Shown piece by piece: positions 17,520 to 28,100 of a stretch of DNA of 64,000 bases. Location of the stretch: the NCBI GenBank assembly GCA_001899685.1, contig MKWG01000037.1, positions 245,777 through 309,776 of the forward strand. Direction: 5' to 3'. This stretch comes from Sphingobacteriales bacterium 44-15. Lineage in GTDB: Bacteria > Bacteroidota > Bacteroidia > Chitinophagales > Chitinophagaceae. Every line of letters starts with the position of its first letter. Position 1 is the first letter of the stretch. The position numbers and the translations under genes are program-made. The notes under the pieces were generated by a model. That model worked only from the letters and a program-made list of their open reading frames with translations, ran no database searches and was not told the DNA's origin.

Positions 17520-19118
17520 CTATTCACTTTTGAAAAAAAGATAATGATCAGTTTCATCAATTTTTCTTATTTCCCTGTAATCAGGCAACAATAGTTTTAA
17601 AAACTGCGGTACTGAACCCAAGGTCTTTTTAGAAACTATTATAAAAACATCTGCGTCTTTCCCTTTGTATGCTACAGCACCCAGTTTAGCCTGCTCTGTT
17701 TCAAAAACCGCCGGATGTTTAATATCTATGGCAATATCTGCATTTCCTTCAAAAAAGAACACAATTGGCCTTGCCTGCTCTTGTAATGGAGTGGACTGGT
17801 CGAGCGATATTAATTTTCTATATGTTTGTATATCTATTCCATCTATGTCTTCCAGGTTATAATAATTTCTATAAAAATAATTTATACTCACATACCTGTT
17901 TTTAGCCCATTTGTTTTTCAGGTATATAAAATCACTCACACTATATATAACAAAAACAAAAACTATCCCTTTAAGCATATTGATATTCCTGAAAAGAGCA
18001 ACAAATACGGGGATAAACAAGAATCCCAGCAATTTAAAGTGTCTTACATTTTTGTCAATATTTGCACTGAATAAGTATCCGGTTATAAAGAAGAATGAGA
18101 TCGCTATGTATAAAACGATTAAAAACCGCAGATAAGATGAAGATATAGATTGTTGTTTTGACGCCCTGTAAATCCCAATGACAATAATGACACCTAATAT
18201 AAAATACAGGGACAAAGAAATATACATATCCCGGATATCGCCGGTGATCATTTTTTGAATTCTGAGAATTATCGTCTGCCCGGATAATATACTGGATAAG
18301 GGAGATGAAAAAGGCACAAGAATATCTGAAAGCTCCGGGCTGAACTCTTTAATAAATGTTATATGAAGACCTTTCTGAAGATAAAACAGATCAATGGCCA
18401 CGCAACCGAGCAACCAGGGCAGCCCTAAGCATAGTATAACATTATATTCCGCTTTCCAATTTAGCCGCCCCTTCAAAAGGGAAAGGTTCTTCTCTGCTAT
18501 TTTGTATAATACTATTATTGAACAATATACCACCAGTGTAGTTTTAGCGACAAAGCACAGAAGAAAGAAAGCCAGGAAAAAAACAGACGTCTTCCAGGAA
18601 AATTTGTTCAACTTAACAACAAACAGCAGGAACCACGGAAAAATACCAAAAGAAAGGACTTCGCCTCCCTGGTATATAATAAACGAATTATAAAAACTAT
18701 CGCTTAATAAAAGAATAAGGAGAGAAGTAATAATTACAGGCTGGGAAAAGCCAAAATATTTATAGAGTTTATAAAACCCGTATATGCCGAGCCCCGATGA
18801 GAGTATTGTAATAATAATTGACGCAATCCCCAATCTGCAGCCAAAGAGAAGCTGCAGGAAAGCGGGCGCCATCCACTGTCCGGGAGACCACCATGCCACA
18901 AAGAGCTTTCGCACTGTTGCAACATTTTGTTGAGAGACTTCCTGTAATACATTAAAAATGCCCGTTTGCCGCGTTCCTTTGTATGCCAGAAACCCATATA
19001 TACTGTCAATACTAATAACAAGAGGAAAAATGAATAAGATACATGATATCAATAAAAAGAAAGACAGCCCGATAAGTATATAAACTCTTTCCCCGTATCT
19101 GTTAGTAAGAATATTCAC
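17520..19118 (-). CDS. Polytopic membrane protein, GT-C-like, function unknown
   Basis: 532 residues with about ten or eleven hydrophobic segments, followed by a C-terminal soluble domain of about 130 residues (from about residue 400). The first extracytoplasmic loop after helix one (FPLVISIDSIYGFLAY ... AWWSPGQWMAPAFL) resembles the loop that carries the catalytic Asp in GT-C glycosyltransferases using polyprenyl-phosphate sugars, but no family could be named. It ends 5 nt from the convergent ribE. The location next to an acyltransferase, a GT2 and other GT-C-like proteins suggests surface glycan synthesis. Confidence 0.6.
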   Translation of the reverse strand: MNILTNRYGERVYILIGLSFFLLISCILFIFPLVISIDSIYGFLAYKGTRQTGIFNVLQEVSQQNVATVRKLFVAWWSPGQWMAPAFLQLLFGCRLGIASIIITILSSGLGIYGFYKLYKYFGFSQPVIITSLLILLLSDSFYNSFIIYQGGEVLSFGIFPWFLLFVVKLNKFSWKTSVFFLAFFLLCFVAKTTLVVYCSIIVLYKIAEKNLSLLKGRLNWKAEYNVILCLGLPWLLGCVAIDLFYLQKGLHITFIKEFSPELSDILVPFSSPLSSILSGQTIILRIQKMITGDIRDMYISLSLYFILGVIIVIGIYRASKQQSISSSYLRFLIVLYIAISFFFITGYLFSANIDKNVRHFKLLGFLFIPVFVALFRNINMLKGIVFVFVIYSVSDFIYLKNKWAKNRYVSINYFYRNYYNLEDIDGIDIQTYRKLISLDQSTPLQEQARPIVFFFEGNADIAIDIKHPAVFETEQAKLGAVAYKGKDADVFIIVSKKTLGSVPQFLKLLLPDYREIRKIDETDHYLFFKSE

Positions 19119-19245
19119 TCAATTAATTCCATTTTAGTAATTTAAACAACAACATTATATACAAGAAGCATCCTTTGGCATTTGATCACAATTATATAAA
19201 GATAAATGATTGCACGGGAATACTTGTAAATGCAGATGCCTTTGC

Positions 19246-20382
19246 TTACGGAAAAAACTTTTTCATACGCAAAAATCGTTTCTCCCAAAGATGAAAGCTA
19301 AAATAGCTGACAACGCAGACGAGCGGTATGCCCAATATACGGATCAGGAAGTAATATTGATGAAACAACAATTCATCCATTTTGGGTATGATAGTCTGCA
19401 TGATGATCCAATGATATACATATATCCCATAGGAGTACTTGCCCAACCACACCAATAAGTTGTTACTTAAAACCCTGGTTAAAGGTTTAGAAATACTTAC
19501 ACTCAGCAAGGAGCCCGACAACAAAAAAACAAGCAAAATATCAATTGCCGAATAACCATAATTCATCAATAGCATATTATCTATCCCAAGGCTTGCATTG
19601 TTGTAGAAGATCAGCCCGAGTCCTAATACAGATAAAAAGGCAAGTATAGATATGTAAACATAATATTTCAGCAATTTGTTTTCAGCAAACATGCACCAAA
19701 TTAATGCGCCAAGCAACAGAGGCTCTGTTGCAACAGCAGTATTATAATAAGACCGGGGTGAGTTTATATAATTTCTGACCGCGATTGAAAGCAAGATCCC
19801 ACCCACCAGGACAGCCTTAATATTATATTTATAAAATACTCTTACAAAGACCGGCCATAGCAGATAAAACTGTTCTTCTACAGCTAAAGACCAGAAGTGA
19901 AAAAAAATTGCAACACTATTTACACCATGAAAATAATAAAGCCAGTTAGATGTATATGACCAGTACCAAAGCTGCAGGTCAAATAATCCGGAATAGTAAA
20001 GAAAATAATGCTTATATACGGTTGGCAGGAGAAAGAAGAAAAAGATAAGACATCCGTAGTACAGGGGAAATATGCGCAAAAACCTGCGGGCATAAAAATT
20101 TTTGTAATACTTTTTATAAGGCTGTCGCAGGTGATAATACAGCCTGGAAGTAATTAAAAATCCTGAAAGTATAAAGAATAAGTTAAGCCCTATCCAGCCA
20201 ATATTGAAGATATAAATTTTATAAAAAAAATGCCCGGACATTACCAGCAGGATTGCAATCCCTCTTAATCCGTCAAGCTGAATAAAATGCTTGTTTTCCT
20301 CTAAAGAAAAAACGGGATTCGTCGGACTGCCTGTACTCATATGATCGAAAAATAAGCTTTTGTAAGGCTGATTTATTAACAA
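19246..20382 (-). CDS. Acyltransferase 3 family membrane protein (OafA/YrhL-like)
   Basis: An integral membrane O-acyltransferase that moves acetyl or acyl groups onto surface sugars. The family start motif is present: LDGLRGIAILLVMSGHFF about 35-55 residues in. Another conserved piece is HFWSLAVEEQFYLLWPVF, including the catalytic-region histidine, and about ten transmembrane helices follow, ending with KRFLRMKKFFP. The start could also be 20340 (MSTGSPTNP). There is no SGNH domain. It is 127 nt upstream of the previous gene on the same strand, and divergent from the gene at 20421. Confidence 0.9.
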   Translation of the reverse strand: MLINQPYKSLFFDHMSTGSPTNPVFSLEENKHFIQLDGLRGIAILLVMSGHFFYKIYIFNIGWIGLNLFFILSGFLITSRLYYHLRQPYKKYYKNFYARRFLRIFPLYYGCLIFFFFLLPTVYKHYFLYYSGLFDLQLWYWSYTSNWLYYFHGVNSVAIFFHFWSLAVEEQFYLLWPVFVRVFYKYNIKAVLVGGILLSIAVRNYINSPRSYYNTAVATEPLLLGALIWCMFAENKLLKYYVYISILAFLSVLGLGLIFYNNASLGIDNMLLMNYGYSAIDILLVFLLSGSLLSVSISKPLTRVLSNNLLVWLGKYSYGIYVYHWIIMQTIIPKMDELLFHQYYFLIRILGIPLVCVVSYFSFHLWEKRFLRMKKFFP

Positions 20383-20420
20383 TACAAAAGTGTTTATATC
20401 TTTAAAGCTAAGTTAAGGTT

Positions 20421-22094
20421 ATGCTTTCATTGTTGGCTTTTCATCTTACGGTTACAGTAATATGTTTCTTATGGGGCTTCTGTTTTTACGAATGCATATC
20501 GAAAAATCATACAATGCCCCTAATATCATATTTTATTACCGGTTTAATATTTATTACAGCAATAGGGCAAATCATAAGTTTGTTTATTCCTCTTAACGCA
20601 TCAACCAATATAATCATTCTTTTGCTCCCTGTAATCCCTGTACTTCTAAAACTAAACTATTTCAAACATAAAATTCAAAGCTTCAAACAAAACTTCAGGC
20701 CCATTCCCCGGCTGGGTTTCCTATTATTAGGAAGCATCTATTTTTTAATCATAATTCTTAATGCAGGTCCAATTATGATGGATGATACCGGCAGCTATCA
20801 TATTCAAATGATCAAATGGATAGAAGAGTATGGTACCGTTCCCGGAATCGCAAACCTGCACGAAAGGTATGGCTTTAATTCATCCTGGTTTACAAGTATC
20901 GCTGCGTTTAATTTTTTCCCGCATAAGATGCAAAGCTTTATAGCATTGAATGGATTGCTATCCATATGGTTCTGTTATTACTTTATTGATAAAGCATTTA
21001 AAAAGGAGCTGCCCTCTTCCATAAAAACAGCATCCCTTCTTACAATAGTATTAGCGCTTATTTCCTGGCCTCTTTTAAGAGGTAATGCTGCCACGGCTAA
21101 TTATGATAGTATAACTATGTTGGTAGTTGCAGTTTTATTTACTGAAATGATCGAAAAGGACATTCAAAAAAATGATATTACTTTTCGTATTGAATACGTA
21201 TTGTGGCCGGCGTACTTATTTACCGTACGGATAATAAATTTTCCCATTTTAATTTTAATATTTATCCCTGTTGCTGAAATAATAAAACATAAAAATTGGC
21301 GAAGGATAATAACAGTTGTTATTTTACCGCTTATTCTAATTGTTCCCTTTCTCTGCAGGAACGTCATATTATCCGGGTATCTTTTTTACCCATCCTCTGC
21401 CTTCGATCTTTTTACGGTTGACTGGAAAACACCAAAGGAAGTACCTGACAGGCTGGTATATTTTATTACTTATTACAGCAGGGTCAACAACGGGTTTTTA
21501 GATATAGAAGCAACAGCTCAACTGGGAAATATTAAATGGATAAAATCCTGGTTTCATTATATGTTTGGATATGATAAGCTCATTTTCCTACCCGGGATAG
21601 CAGGTATAATTATATATTTAATCCTTATTTTCCGCTATGTAAAGAAAAGTAGCCTGAAAAAGCTTATCTCCGGTGTTGCCATGCTAACGGCTGTCACGGT
21701 ATGGTTTTTTACTGCTCCCGATCCGAGATTCATTTATGGATTTTTAACAACCGGCTGTTTTCTTTTGTTTAGTTTCATCTTTAAGAAACAGTTATGGAAA
21801 AATTTCATACCCGTTTTATCTGTTATTATAGCAAGTACCGTTATTGTATTTTCAATTATAAAATTACAAAGCAGCGAATACAGGAATTTTGTTTTTACTA
21901 AACCGCTTCCTCAACCGGAAGTGAAAAAGACAGTGATAAACGGCATTGAATTTAATATCCCGGGTAAGGTTGAGGGCAATTGGAATGAAAGATGCTACGG
22001 AACAGATCTGCCATGCCTCTATTTAATATATCCCGGGTTGGAGCCACGTGGAGAGAATATTAAAGATGGCTTTCGTATCAAAAAACAAAATTGA
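20421..22094 (+). CDS. Polytopic membrane protein, GT-C-like paralogue A
   Basis: 557 residues with about twelve hydrophobic helices and a short soluble tail. It shares clear blocks with the product at 23573: DDTGSYHIQMIKWIEEYG, VPGIAN, FNSSWF; later NVILSGYLFYPSS; and FFTAPDPRFIYGFL. The acidic pair DD right after the second helix cluster is where GT-C enzymes place the catalytic aspartate. I could not name the family; it resembles uncharacterised membrane proteins of spirochaetes and Bacteroidota. It starts an operon of four genes with GT2, methyltransferase and its paralogue. Confidence 0.65.
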   Translation: MLSLLAFHLTVTVICFLWGFCFYECISKNHTMPLISYFITGLIFITAIGQIISLFIPLNASTNIIILLLPVIPVLLKLNYFKHKIQSFKQNFRPIPRLGFLLLGSIYFLIIILNAGPIMMDDTGSYHIQMIKWIEEYGTVPGIANLHERYGFNSSWFTSIAAFNFFPHKMQSFIALNGLLSIWFCYYFIDKAFKKELPSSIKTASLLTIVLALISWPLLRGNAATANYDSITMLVVAVLFTEMIEKDIQKNDITFRIEYVLWPAYLFTVRIINFPILILIFIPVAEIIKHKNWRRIITVVILPLILIVPFLCRNVILSGYLFYPSSAFDLFTVDWKTPKEVPDRLVYFITYYSRVNNGFLDIEATAQLGNIKWIKSWFHYMFGYDKLIFLPGIAGIIIYLILIFRYVKKSSLKKLISGVAMLTAVTVWFFTAPDPRFIYGFLTTGCFLLFSFIFKKQLWKNFIPVLSVIIASTVIVFSIIKLQSSEYRNFVFTKPLPQPEVKKTVINGIEFNIPGKVEGNWNERCYGTDLPCLYLIYPGLEPRGENIKDGFRIKKQN

Positions 22095-22123
22095 TAGTAT
22101 ATTGAGCAATAATTAATATTCAT

Positions 22124-22837
22124 TTGAAGAAACTAAGCATAATTATTCCCTGTTATAATGAGGAAGATTTTGTTCTGTCGATTTTACATAAAATTGATAG
22201 CGTTGCACTACCCATGTCAATGACAAAAGAAATCATAATTGTTGATGACAAGTCTACCGATCAAACGCTTAAATTAATATCCGAATATGCAGGCATTACT
22301 CCTCATGCACAATTGATATGCCATGAGAAAAATAAAGGTAAGGGAGCTGCGATACGTGCGGCTCTGAAGAAAGCTACAGGAGATGTTATTATTATCCAGG
22401 ATGCAGACCTTGAGTACAATCCTAACGACTATAACAAATTACTGCAGCCTATTCTTGACGGGCATGCAGATGTGGTCTATGGTTCCAGGTTTACCAGCAA
22501 CGGGCCCCGGCGGGTACTTTTTTTCTTTCATACCATTGGAAACAAGTTCCTGACATTGCTTTCGAATATTTTTACAGGATTAAACCTGACCGATATGGAG
22601 ACCGGGTACAAAATGTTTTCAACAGATATTCTCAAAAGTATTTCATTGAAAGAAAATCGTTTTGGATTTGAACCGGAGGTAACCGCTAAAATAAGCCGCA
22701 TTAAAAATATCAGGATATACGAAGTCGGAATTGCATATTATGGCAGGGAATATCATGAAGGGAAAAAAATAAACTGGCGTGATGGGCTATGGGCATTCTG
22801 GTGCATTATAAAATATAATATTTTCCAATCAAGATGA
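22124..22837 (+). CDS. GT2 family glycosyltransferase, DPM1-like
   Basis: A cytoplasmic-face enzyme expected to make polyprenyl-phosphate sugar from a nucleotide sugar. It shows LSIIIPCYNEEDFVLSIL, IIVDDKSTDQTL, NKGKGAAIRAAL, IIQDADLEYNPNDY (DxD-type metal site), YGSRF and the late DMETGYKMFS and FGFEPEVTAK that mark dolichol-phosphate-mannose-synthase-like proteins. It is 237 residues, with no C-terminal membrane anchors. The only reasonable start is TTG at 22124, since no ATG is near. It sits between two GT-C-like candidates that could use its product. Confidence 0.88.
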   Translation: MKKLSIIIPCYNEEDFVLSILHKIDSVALPMSMTKEIIIVDDKSTDQTLKLISEYAGITPHAQLICHEKNKGKGAAIRAALKKATGDVIIIQDADLEYNPNDYNKLLQPILDGHADVVYGSRFTSNGPRRVLFFFHTIGNKFLTLLSNIFTGLNLTDMETGYKMFSTDILKSISLKENRFGFEPEVTAKISRIKNIRIYEVGIAYYGREYHEGKKINWRDGLWAFWCIIKYNIFQSR

Positions 22838-22838
22838 T

Positions 22839-23564
22839 ATGGTGACACCTGATCCTGAAGGAAAAAGAACGCTTGAGGTGATCAGCAAAGCTGAGCAATT
22901 CAACCAATGGCTCTATACCGAAATAAGACCATTTTTATCAGGTAAAATATTAGAAATAGGAAGCGGATTGGGAAATATTTCGAAGTTTGTCATCCGCGAC
23001 AATTATAATATTACCCTTAGTGATTATAATGAAGATTATTATTATTACCTGAAAAAAAAATATCAATCTGACCCCAATGTGGCTGATATTTTACAAATTG
23101 ATTTATTACACCATTCATTTGAAGAGGAATATCTTACCTTAAAAAACAGCTTTGATACCATATTTCTGCTGAATGTAATAGAGCATGTTGAAGACGATGA
23201 AAAGGCATTAAAAAACCTTGGTACTCTTCTCAAGAAAAACGGGAATCTTATTCTACTCGCACCTGCTTTTAATTGGCTATATTGCAGATTTGACAGGGAA
23301 CTCGGGCATTACAGGAGGTATACTAAAAAGTCTATGGGAGAATTATTGTCGGATCACAATTTCAACATTTCGTGTTGCCGGTATTTCAATGCAGCAGGTA
23401 TTCCGGGGTGGTTTATATTTGGCAAACTCCTAAACAGGAAATTAATAGGAAAAAATGAAATGTCCCTTTTCAATTACTTTGTTTTCCTGTTTAAGATTAT
23501 AGATAAGATCTTATCAAATACGGTTGGTTTATCAGTAATTTCCTGTAGCACTAAAAAAGAATAG
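22839..23564 (+). CDS. Class I SAM-dependent methyltransferase
   Basis: The Rossmann-type motif I ILEIGSGLGNISKFVI is near residues 33-48, the acidic motif LSDYNEDYYYYL comes after it, and FDTIFLLNVIEHVEDDEKAL matches motif III of the Methyltransf_11/23 type. 241 residues. One nucleotide separates its ATG from the upstream GT2 stop. Substrate is unknown; a sugar or lipid-linked glycan intermediate is inferred from the operon. Confidence 0.85.
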   Translation: MVTPDPEGKRTLEVISKAEQFNQWLYTEIRPFLSGKILEIGSGLGNISKFVIRDNYNITLSDYNEDYYYYLKKKYQSDPNVADILQIDLLHHSFEEEYLTLKNSFDTIFLLNVIEHVEDDEKALKNLGTLLKKNGNLILLAPAFNWLYCRFDRELGHYRRYTKKSMGELLSDHNFNISCCRYFNAAGIPGWFIFGKLLNRKLIGKNEMSLFNYFVFLFKIIDKILSNTVGLSVISCSTKKE

Positions 23565-23572
23565 TATTAACA

Positions 23573-25129
23573 ATGATTACTACCATAATCGCCTGGTTGT
23601 ATATAACCCTTGTATGCTACGGATGGGGAAACATGTTTATGCATTTTATGCTTAGAACAATACCAGAGAAAAACAACATCCTTTTATCTCATTTTAGTAT
23701 AGTGTGCTTAACCGGTCTGACTATAATAGCAGGATTTGTACAAATACTATCTTTATTTATTCCTCTTCATGGATGGCTTATTCACATTCCTTTTATTATC
23801 CCCTGCTTTTTGACTTCATATTCAGGAATTAGTCTCAGCAAAATAAAAATTTCTTTCGGGTGGCTATCGCATATCTCCCGGCAATTGCTGATACTGCTTG
23901 CATTATGCATCTTGCTGATACTGATAATGAATACATGGTTTATATCACACCCCGATACACTCGAGTATCATGTCGAAATAATAAAATGGATTCAGCAATC
24001 CAGAGCTGTTCCAGGAATTGCTAATATTAATACAAGGTTGGGATTGCAAAGTATCTGGTTCCCTGCTTGTGCATTCTTTAGTTTCTCACATGAGGGGGTT
24101 TCTTATTATGTGCACCTGAATGCGATAATAGCTATTTGGGCTGTAATATTTATTATATCTCAAATCGATAAAAACAGGCTGGAGAGATCTCCTGTAAGCG
24201 TTTTATGGATATTATTGCTGATTATAAACCTCTGGAGTTATTCACAAATACGGCTTACAGTTACTTCCACAAGTCCGGATTTCATTGCTGCTATTTACAT
24301 ATTATTCTCTTTTTATCTTTTATACAGGCAGGAGCAAATCAAATCAAAAACTACTTTTATTCTAATACTCTGTTTCCTGTTTTTCTCTTTCTGTACTAAG
24401 TTATCATCAATACCAGTACTCATACCAATAATTTACATAATCATACTCCTGGCTTCAGAACGAAAATATAAGATACTCTTCGTTTCTCTGCTGGTACCTC
24501 TTATGCTCGTAGCGCCTTTTTTGTACCGCAATGCGATAAGTTCCGGGTATATGTTTTTCCCATCCACCTTTCCAAATATTATAGACACCGACTGGAAGCT
24601 GAATGAAAAAACCTGTAACCATATAGCCTCTTACATAACTGCTTTTGCCAAAACAGGGTCAGACCTTTCTGAAGATGCAGCAGAAAATGTGAACAACCTG
24701 AGAATGTATGAGTGGATACCTGTATGGTGGAATTTGCGCAGCATTGCCGATAAGACCATTATTTCTTTTTCCCTCCTATCCCTTTTCACCATGATATCAG
24801 GTATAAAAAAAATAAGAAAGCTTGGAGTCACAAAGATGCTTTGTATTATTACTGCTATTACAGGTACCCTGTTTTGGTTTTTTTTAGCTCCTGATCCCAG
24901 ATTTGGTTTTGGGTTTTTATTAGCGCTCATTGGAATTGCGGCTGATATATCATTTGGCAAAATGATCACTAAATATCTAAGCAGATATTTCCTGCTGCTT
25001 ACTGTACTGAATCTTGTTATTGGAGCTTATATCATTTACCGGTTTAATAACTATTTTTCAACAAGACAAATTATCTACCCAATGGGTATCAGCACTGTTT
25101 CTTCCTTAGTTAAGGGCGAGGGAGAATAA
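23573..25129 (+). CDS. Polytopic membrane protein, GT-C-like paralogue B
   Basis: 518 residues with about eleven helices. It aligns by eye with the product at 20421: SHPDTLEYHVEIIKWIQQ, AVPGIANINTRLGLQSIWF, NAISSGYMFFPST and FFLAPDPRFGFGFL. The first loop keeps an acidic residue (HPDTLE) at the same place. It ends 44 nt before a convergent gene. The two paralogues probably arose by duplication and may act on different sugars or acceptors; neither activity is known. Confidence 0.65.
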   Translation: MITTIIAWLYITLVCYGWGNMFMHFMLRTIPEKNNILLSHFSIVCLTGLTIIAGFVQILSLFIPLHGWLIHIPFIIPCFLTSYSGISLSKIKISFGWLSHISRQLLILLALCILLILIMNTWFISHPDTLEYHVEIIKWIQQSRAVPGIANINTRLGLQSIWFPACAFFSFSHEGVSYYVHLNAIIAIWAVIFIISQIDKNRLERSPVSVLWILLLIINLWSYSQIRLTVTSTSPDFIAAIYILFSFYLLYRQEQIKSKTTFILILCFLFFSFCTKLSSIPVLIPIIYIIILLASERKYKILFVSLLVPLMLVAPFLYRNAISSGYMFFPSTFPNIIDTDWKLNEKTCNHIASYITAFAKTGSDLSEDAAENVNNLRMYEWIPVWWNLRSIADKTIISFSLLSLFTMISGIKKIRKLGVTKMLCIITAITGTLFWFFLAPDPRFGFGFLLALIGIAADISFGKMITKYLSRYFLLLTVLNLVIGAYIIYRFNNYFSTRQIIYPMGISTVSSLVKGEGE

Positions 25130-25173
25130 TACCTTCTCAAACATAGTTTTCAGATAAATCTCCAACTGACGGA

Positions 25174-28100
25174 TTACCGCATCAAATACATCTTTCCATA
25201 TCCTTTATTAAAATACTGATCAGTATTATCTCCTTCGGTTTTATATTTATCCAAAGATTTACCGTTCAAATTTGTTATAACACGATAAAGATATACACCA
25301 TTTGCAAGTTTCTGTCCATATTGATCTGTTCCATCCCACTTATATTCAGTTATATTTCTTCCAATCCTGATAGGTCCTAATTCATCCTTGGTAATTTCCC
25401 GGACAATTTTACCTGTGATCGTCAATATCTGAATCCGTAAATTCTGTGGCACTTCACTTCCGGTTAACGTAAATACAAAAGCAGTGGAAGTAGTAAAAGG
25501 GTTAGGGTAATTAAACATATTTGAGATCATAGGCTTATTAATAACCTTAAATCCTACATTATATGCCGTTTGTCCACTGGCATTACCGCTCTTATCCCTT
25601 GCTGATACGATCAATTGGTAATCCCCGTCTGCAAGGAATGACGGGTTAAATTCTATTGTAGCAGTGTTGTCAGTATTTCCGGTATTTACCGAAGCCGGCG
25701 TGAACCTGAGCGTATCGGTATTAAATGAAAAGCTTTTAAGTGTACCGTCCGGATATTTTACTTTTACTGTTATCAAAGAAGTGTCATCCAGCAACAAATA
25801 CTTATTATCGTCTTTTAACTTGGCTATGATGTGAGGCTTGGATGAAACGATATCATTGTTAAGAATATGTACTCCATCAAATGTTACATCAAGTATAGGA
25901 TTAAAATTATCTCCTCTTACAAATAAGCTCTTATATAAAAAATTATTTAAAAGATATTGCTCAGGCTGATCATCATCAGGGTTGAAACTGATCATAATTA
26001 TATTTAACCCAGGATAGTCTTTTGTGTCAACAACATACTCCATTTTCAACGTATCTCCGCTAATAAGTGGTTTTTGCCTGGATATATCAATATCATGCTG
26101 AACATTATTTTTATCGGTCAGCAAGAACTTTACTTTTAAGCTGTCGAAATTCTTGTCGCTTATATTCTTAAATACTACGCCAAACTTTACTTTTTCACCA
26201 ATATCAGCCGTATCCTTTCCTTCAAAAAATATATTAGGCGCCAGCGCTCCTTCGGGATAAGGCACATAGCTTACTCTCCAGTATTTCAGTTGAAAAGGAG
26301 TAGCATCAGCAGTATCTACATTTTTCATTTTTAATCCCAGATATGGATACTCCTGTGCATCAATCGCAGATATATCAAATTCTTTATTTGATTTGTCAAG
26401 GGTAAAAAATGTTTGTTGAGAGCCATCTTTCTTTATACCTATCACTTCCACATCAGGATTATCCTTTGACGGGTTTTCCAGGCTTGTACCATCCCAATAA
26501 AGTTTTTTCCATTCTTTTGCAGGGCCAAATTTGGGAGAGTTGATATAGCCGACACTGTCGGGAGAAGGACAATCAAGCGACATTGAAATCAGGTCATATT
26601 GGTCCTGGCTAAACTGGTATACCGGGGCAAACGCAGCAGGATCATTCTTCTTAAAGACAAAACTGAAAGCCCTGGGGCGGGAAAAAGAGTCAAGTGCAAC
26701 AAAGCCCTGGTTATAAAGTTTATGGTAAAGTGAATTTCCACTGCCGAATAATGCAGTGTCTGCTTTCCATTTGTCTACATAAGTATTTCCGCCTGATGAA
26801 GGATCTATATTAGACCTGACAATCACATAAGTCCCATCAGGTATGGCATCCAAAAAATCCATTGCCTTTTTTCTGGATGTGCTGCTGGACAGCAGGTATT
26901 GAAAATTATGAATCCGGTTCCCGCCGCATGTAGCCAACAGGCTGTTGTACAGGCCTGTAGCCCCGGAAAAATCATTAGTCCATGGCTGGAATGTCATTGG
27001 ATCAATAACCTGGAAAATCAATTCATCATAATTACATCCCGCCCCAAGAATATCCTCCCCGTTTATGGAGTTTACAAAGGAAGCCTCCTGTCCTGATGCG
27101 GTAGGATAGGTACCATTTTTTATAAAAAGATTATTCAATATCATATTGAATTTCCACTGCCGGTTTTCTGCCAGTGTAAGGCCATCTTCCCCGCTCTCCA
27201 GGTGCTGAAAATAATGAGATTGGTTAAACCCTTCTATATTACCATCCAGGAAAATAAAAGACGAATTTGACCATACATATTCTTCGTCCGAAGATGAAGG
27301 CGCCACTGCTACTCTCCAATAGTATACAGTACTATCAGAAAAAGTAACTATTGGCTTAAATGCAAGTATTCCACCCGACACACTTTGATTAACCACTTTT
27401 TTAAATGGAGAATTGAACAACATAGTGGTATCCAGCTCCATTATATAATTTTTTACAGCAACAAGCGGGTTTGCTGTTGATGCATAAAAAGTAATATTAT
27501 TCTTGTTGACTATAGAATACTTGTATGGATAAATAGGAGTAGCTACATTTTCAACAATAAAAAACGATTTGGTAACACTGTTATTGGCCTCAGACATTTC
27601 TTCCTGTTCATTGTTCGCATCAACAGTTATTATCAATTTATTCTCCCCTTTCTCCAACACAGGATTAACAGGTATCGTTAAGCTGAGGCTGTCACTATAT
27701 TTCATACCCAATACCCGTTTATTCAAAATAACTTTTGTGCTGCCATCAGGATATTGCCTCTTTATTTCTATTGTGATGGAATCGGAAATCGCCTTTCCGA
27801 TATTATAGAATTTGGCGGATAAATCAAAACTATTATCCGTAACAGATATTACCGGTGGTATTTTTATATATGGATCTTCAATAACATAGTCCGGGAGAGG
27901 TTGTGTATATAATTTTATAGAGGGATCTGCTTGCAGGGTTACCTCCTCTGCATGCAATCTGGCAAGATAATCTCCGGGAGAATTACTCAATAAATATCTG
28001 AAAGATTCTTCAAGTGTCTTTCCGATTGAATAACTATATTGGGTTTTATTAAAAGCATTATAGATGCCATGCAGATAGATGTTGAGATACTGAACAATTC

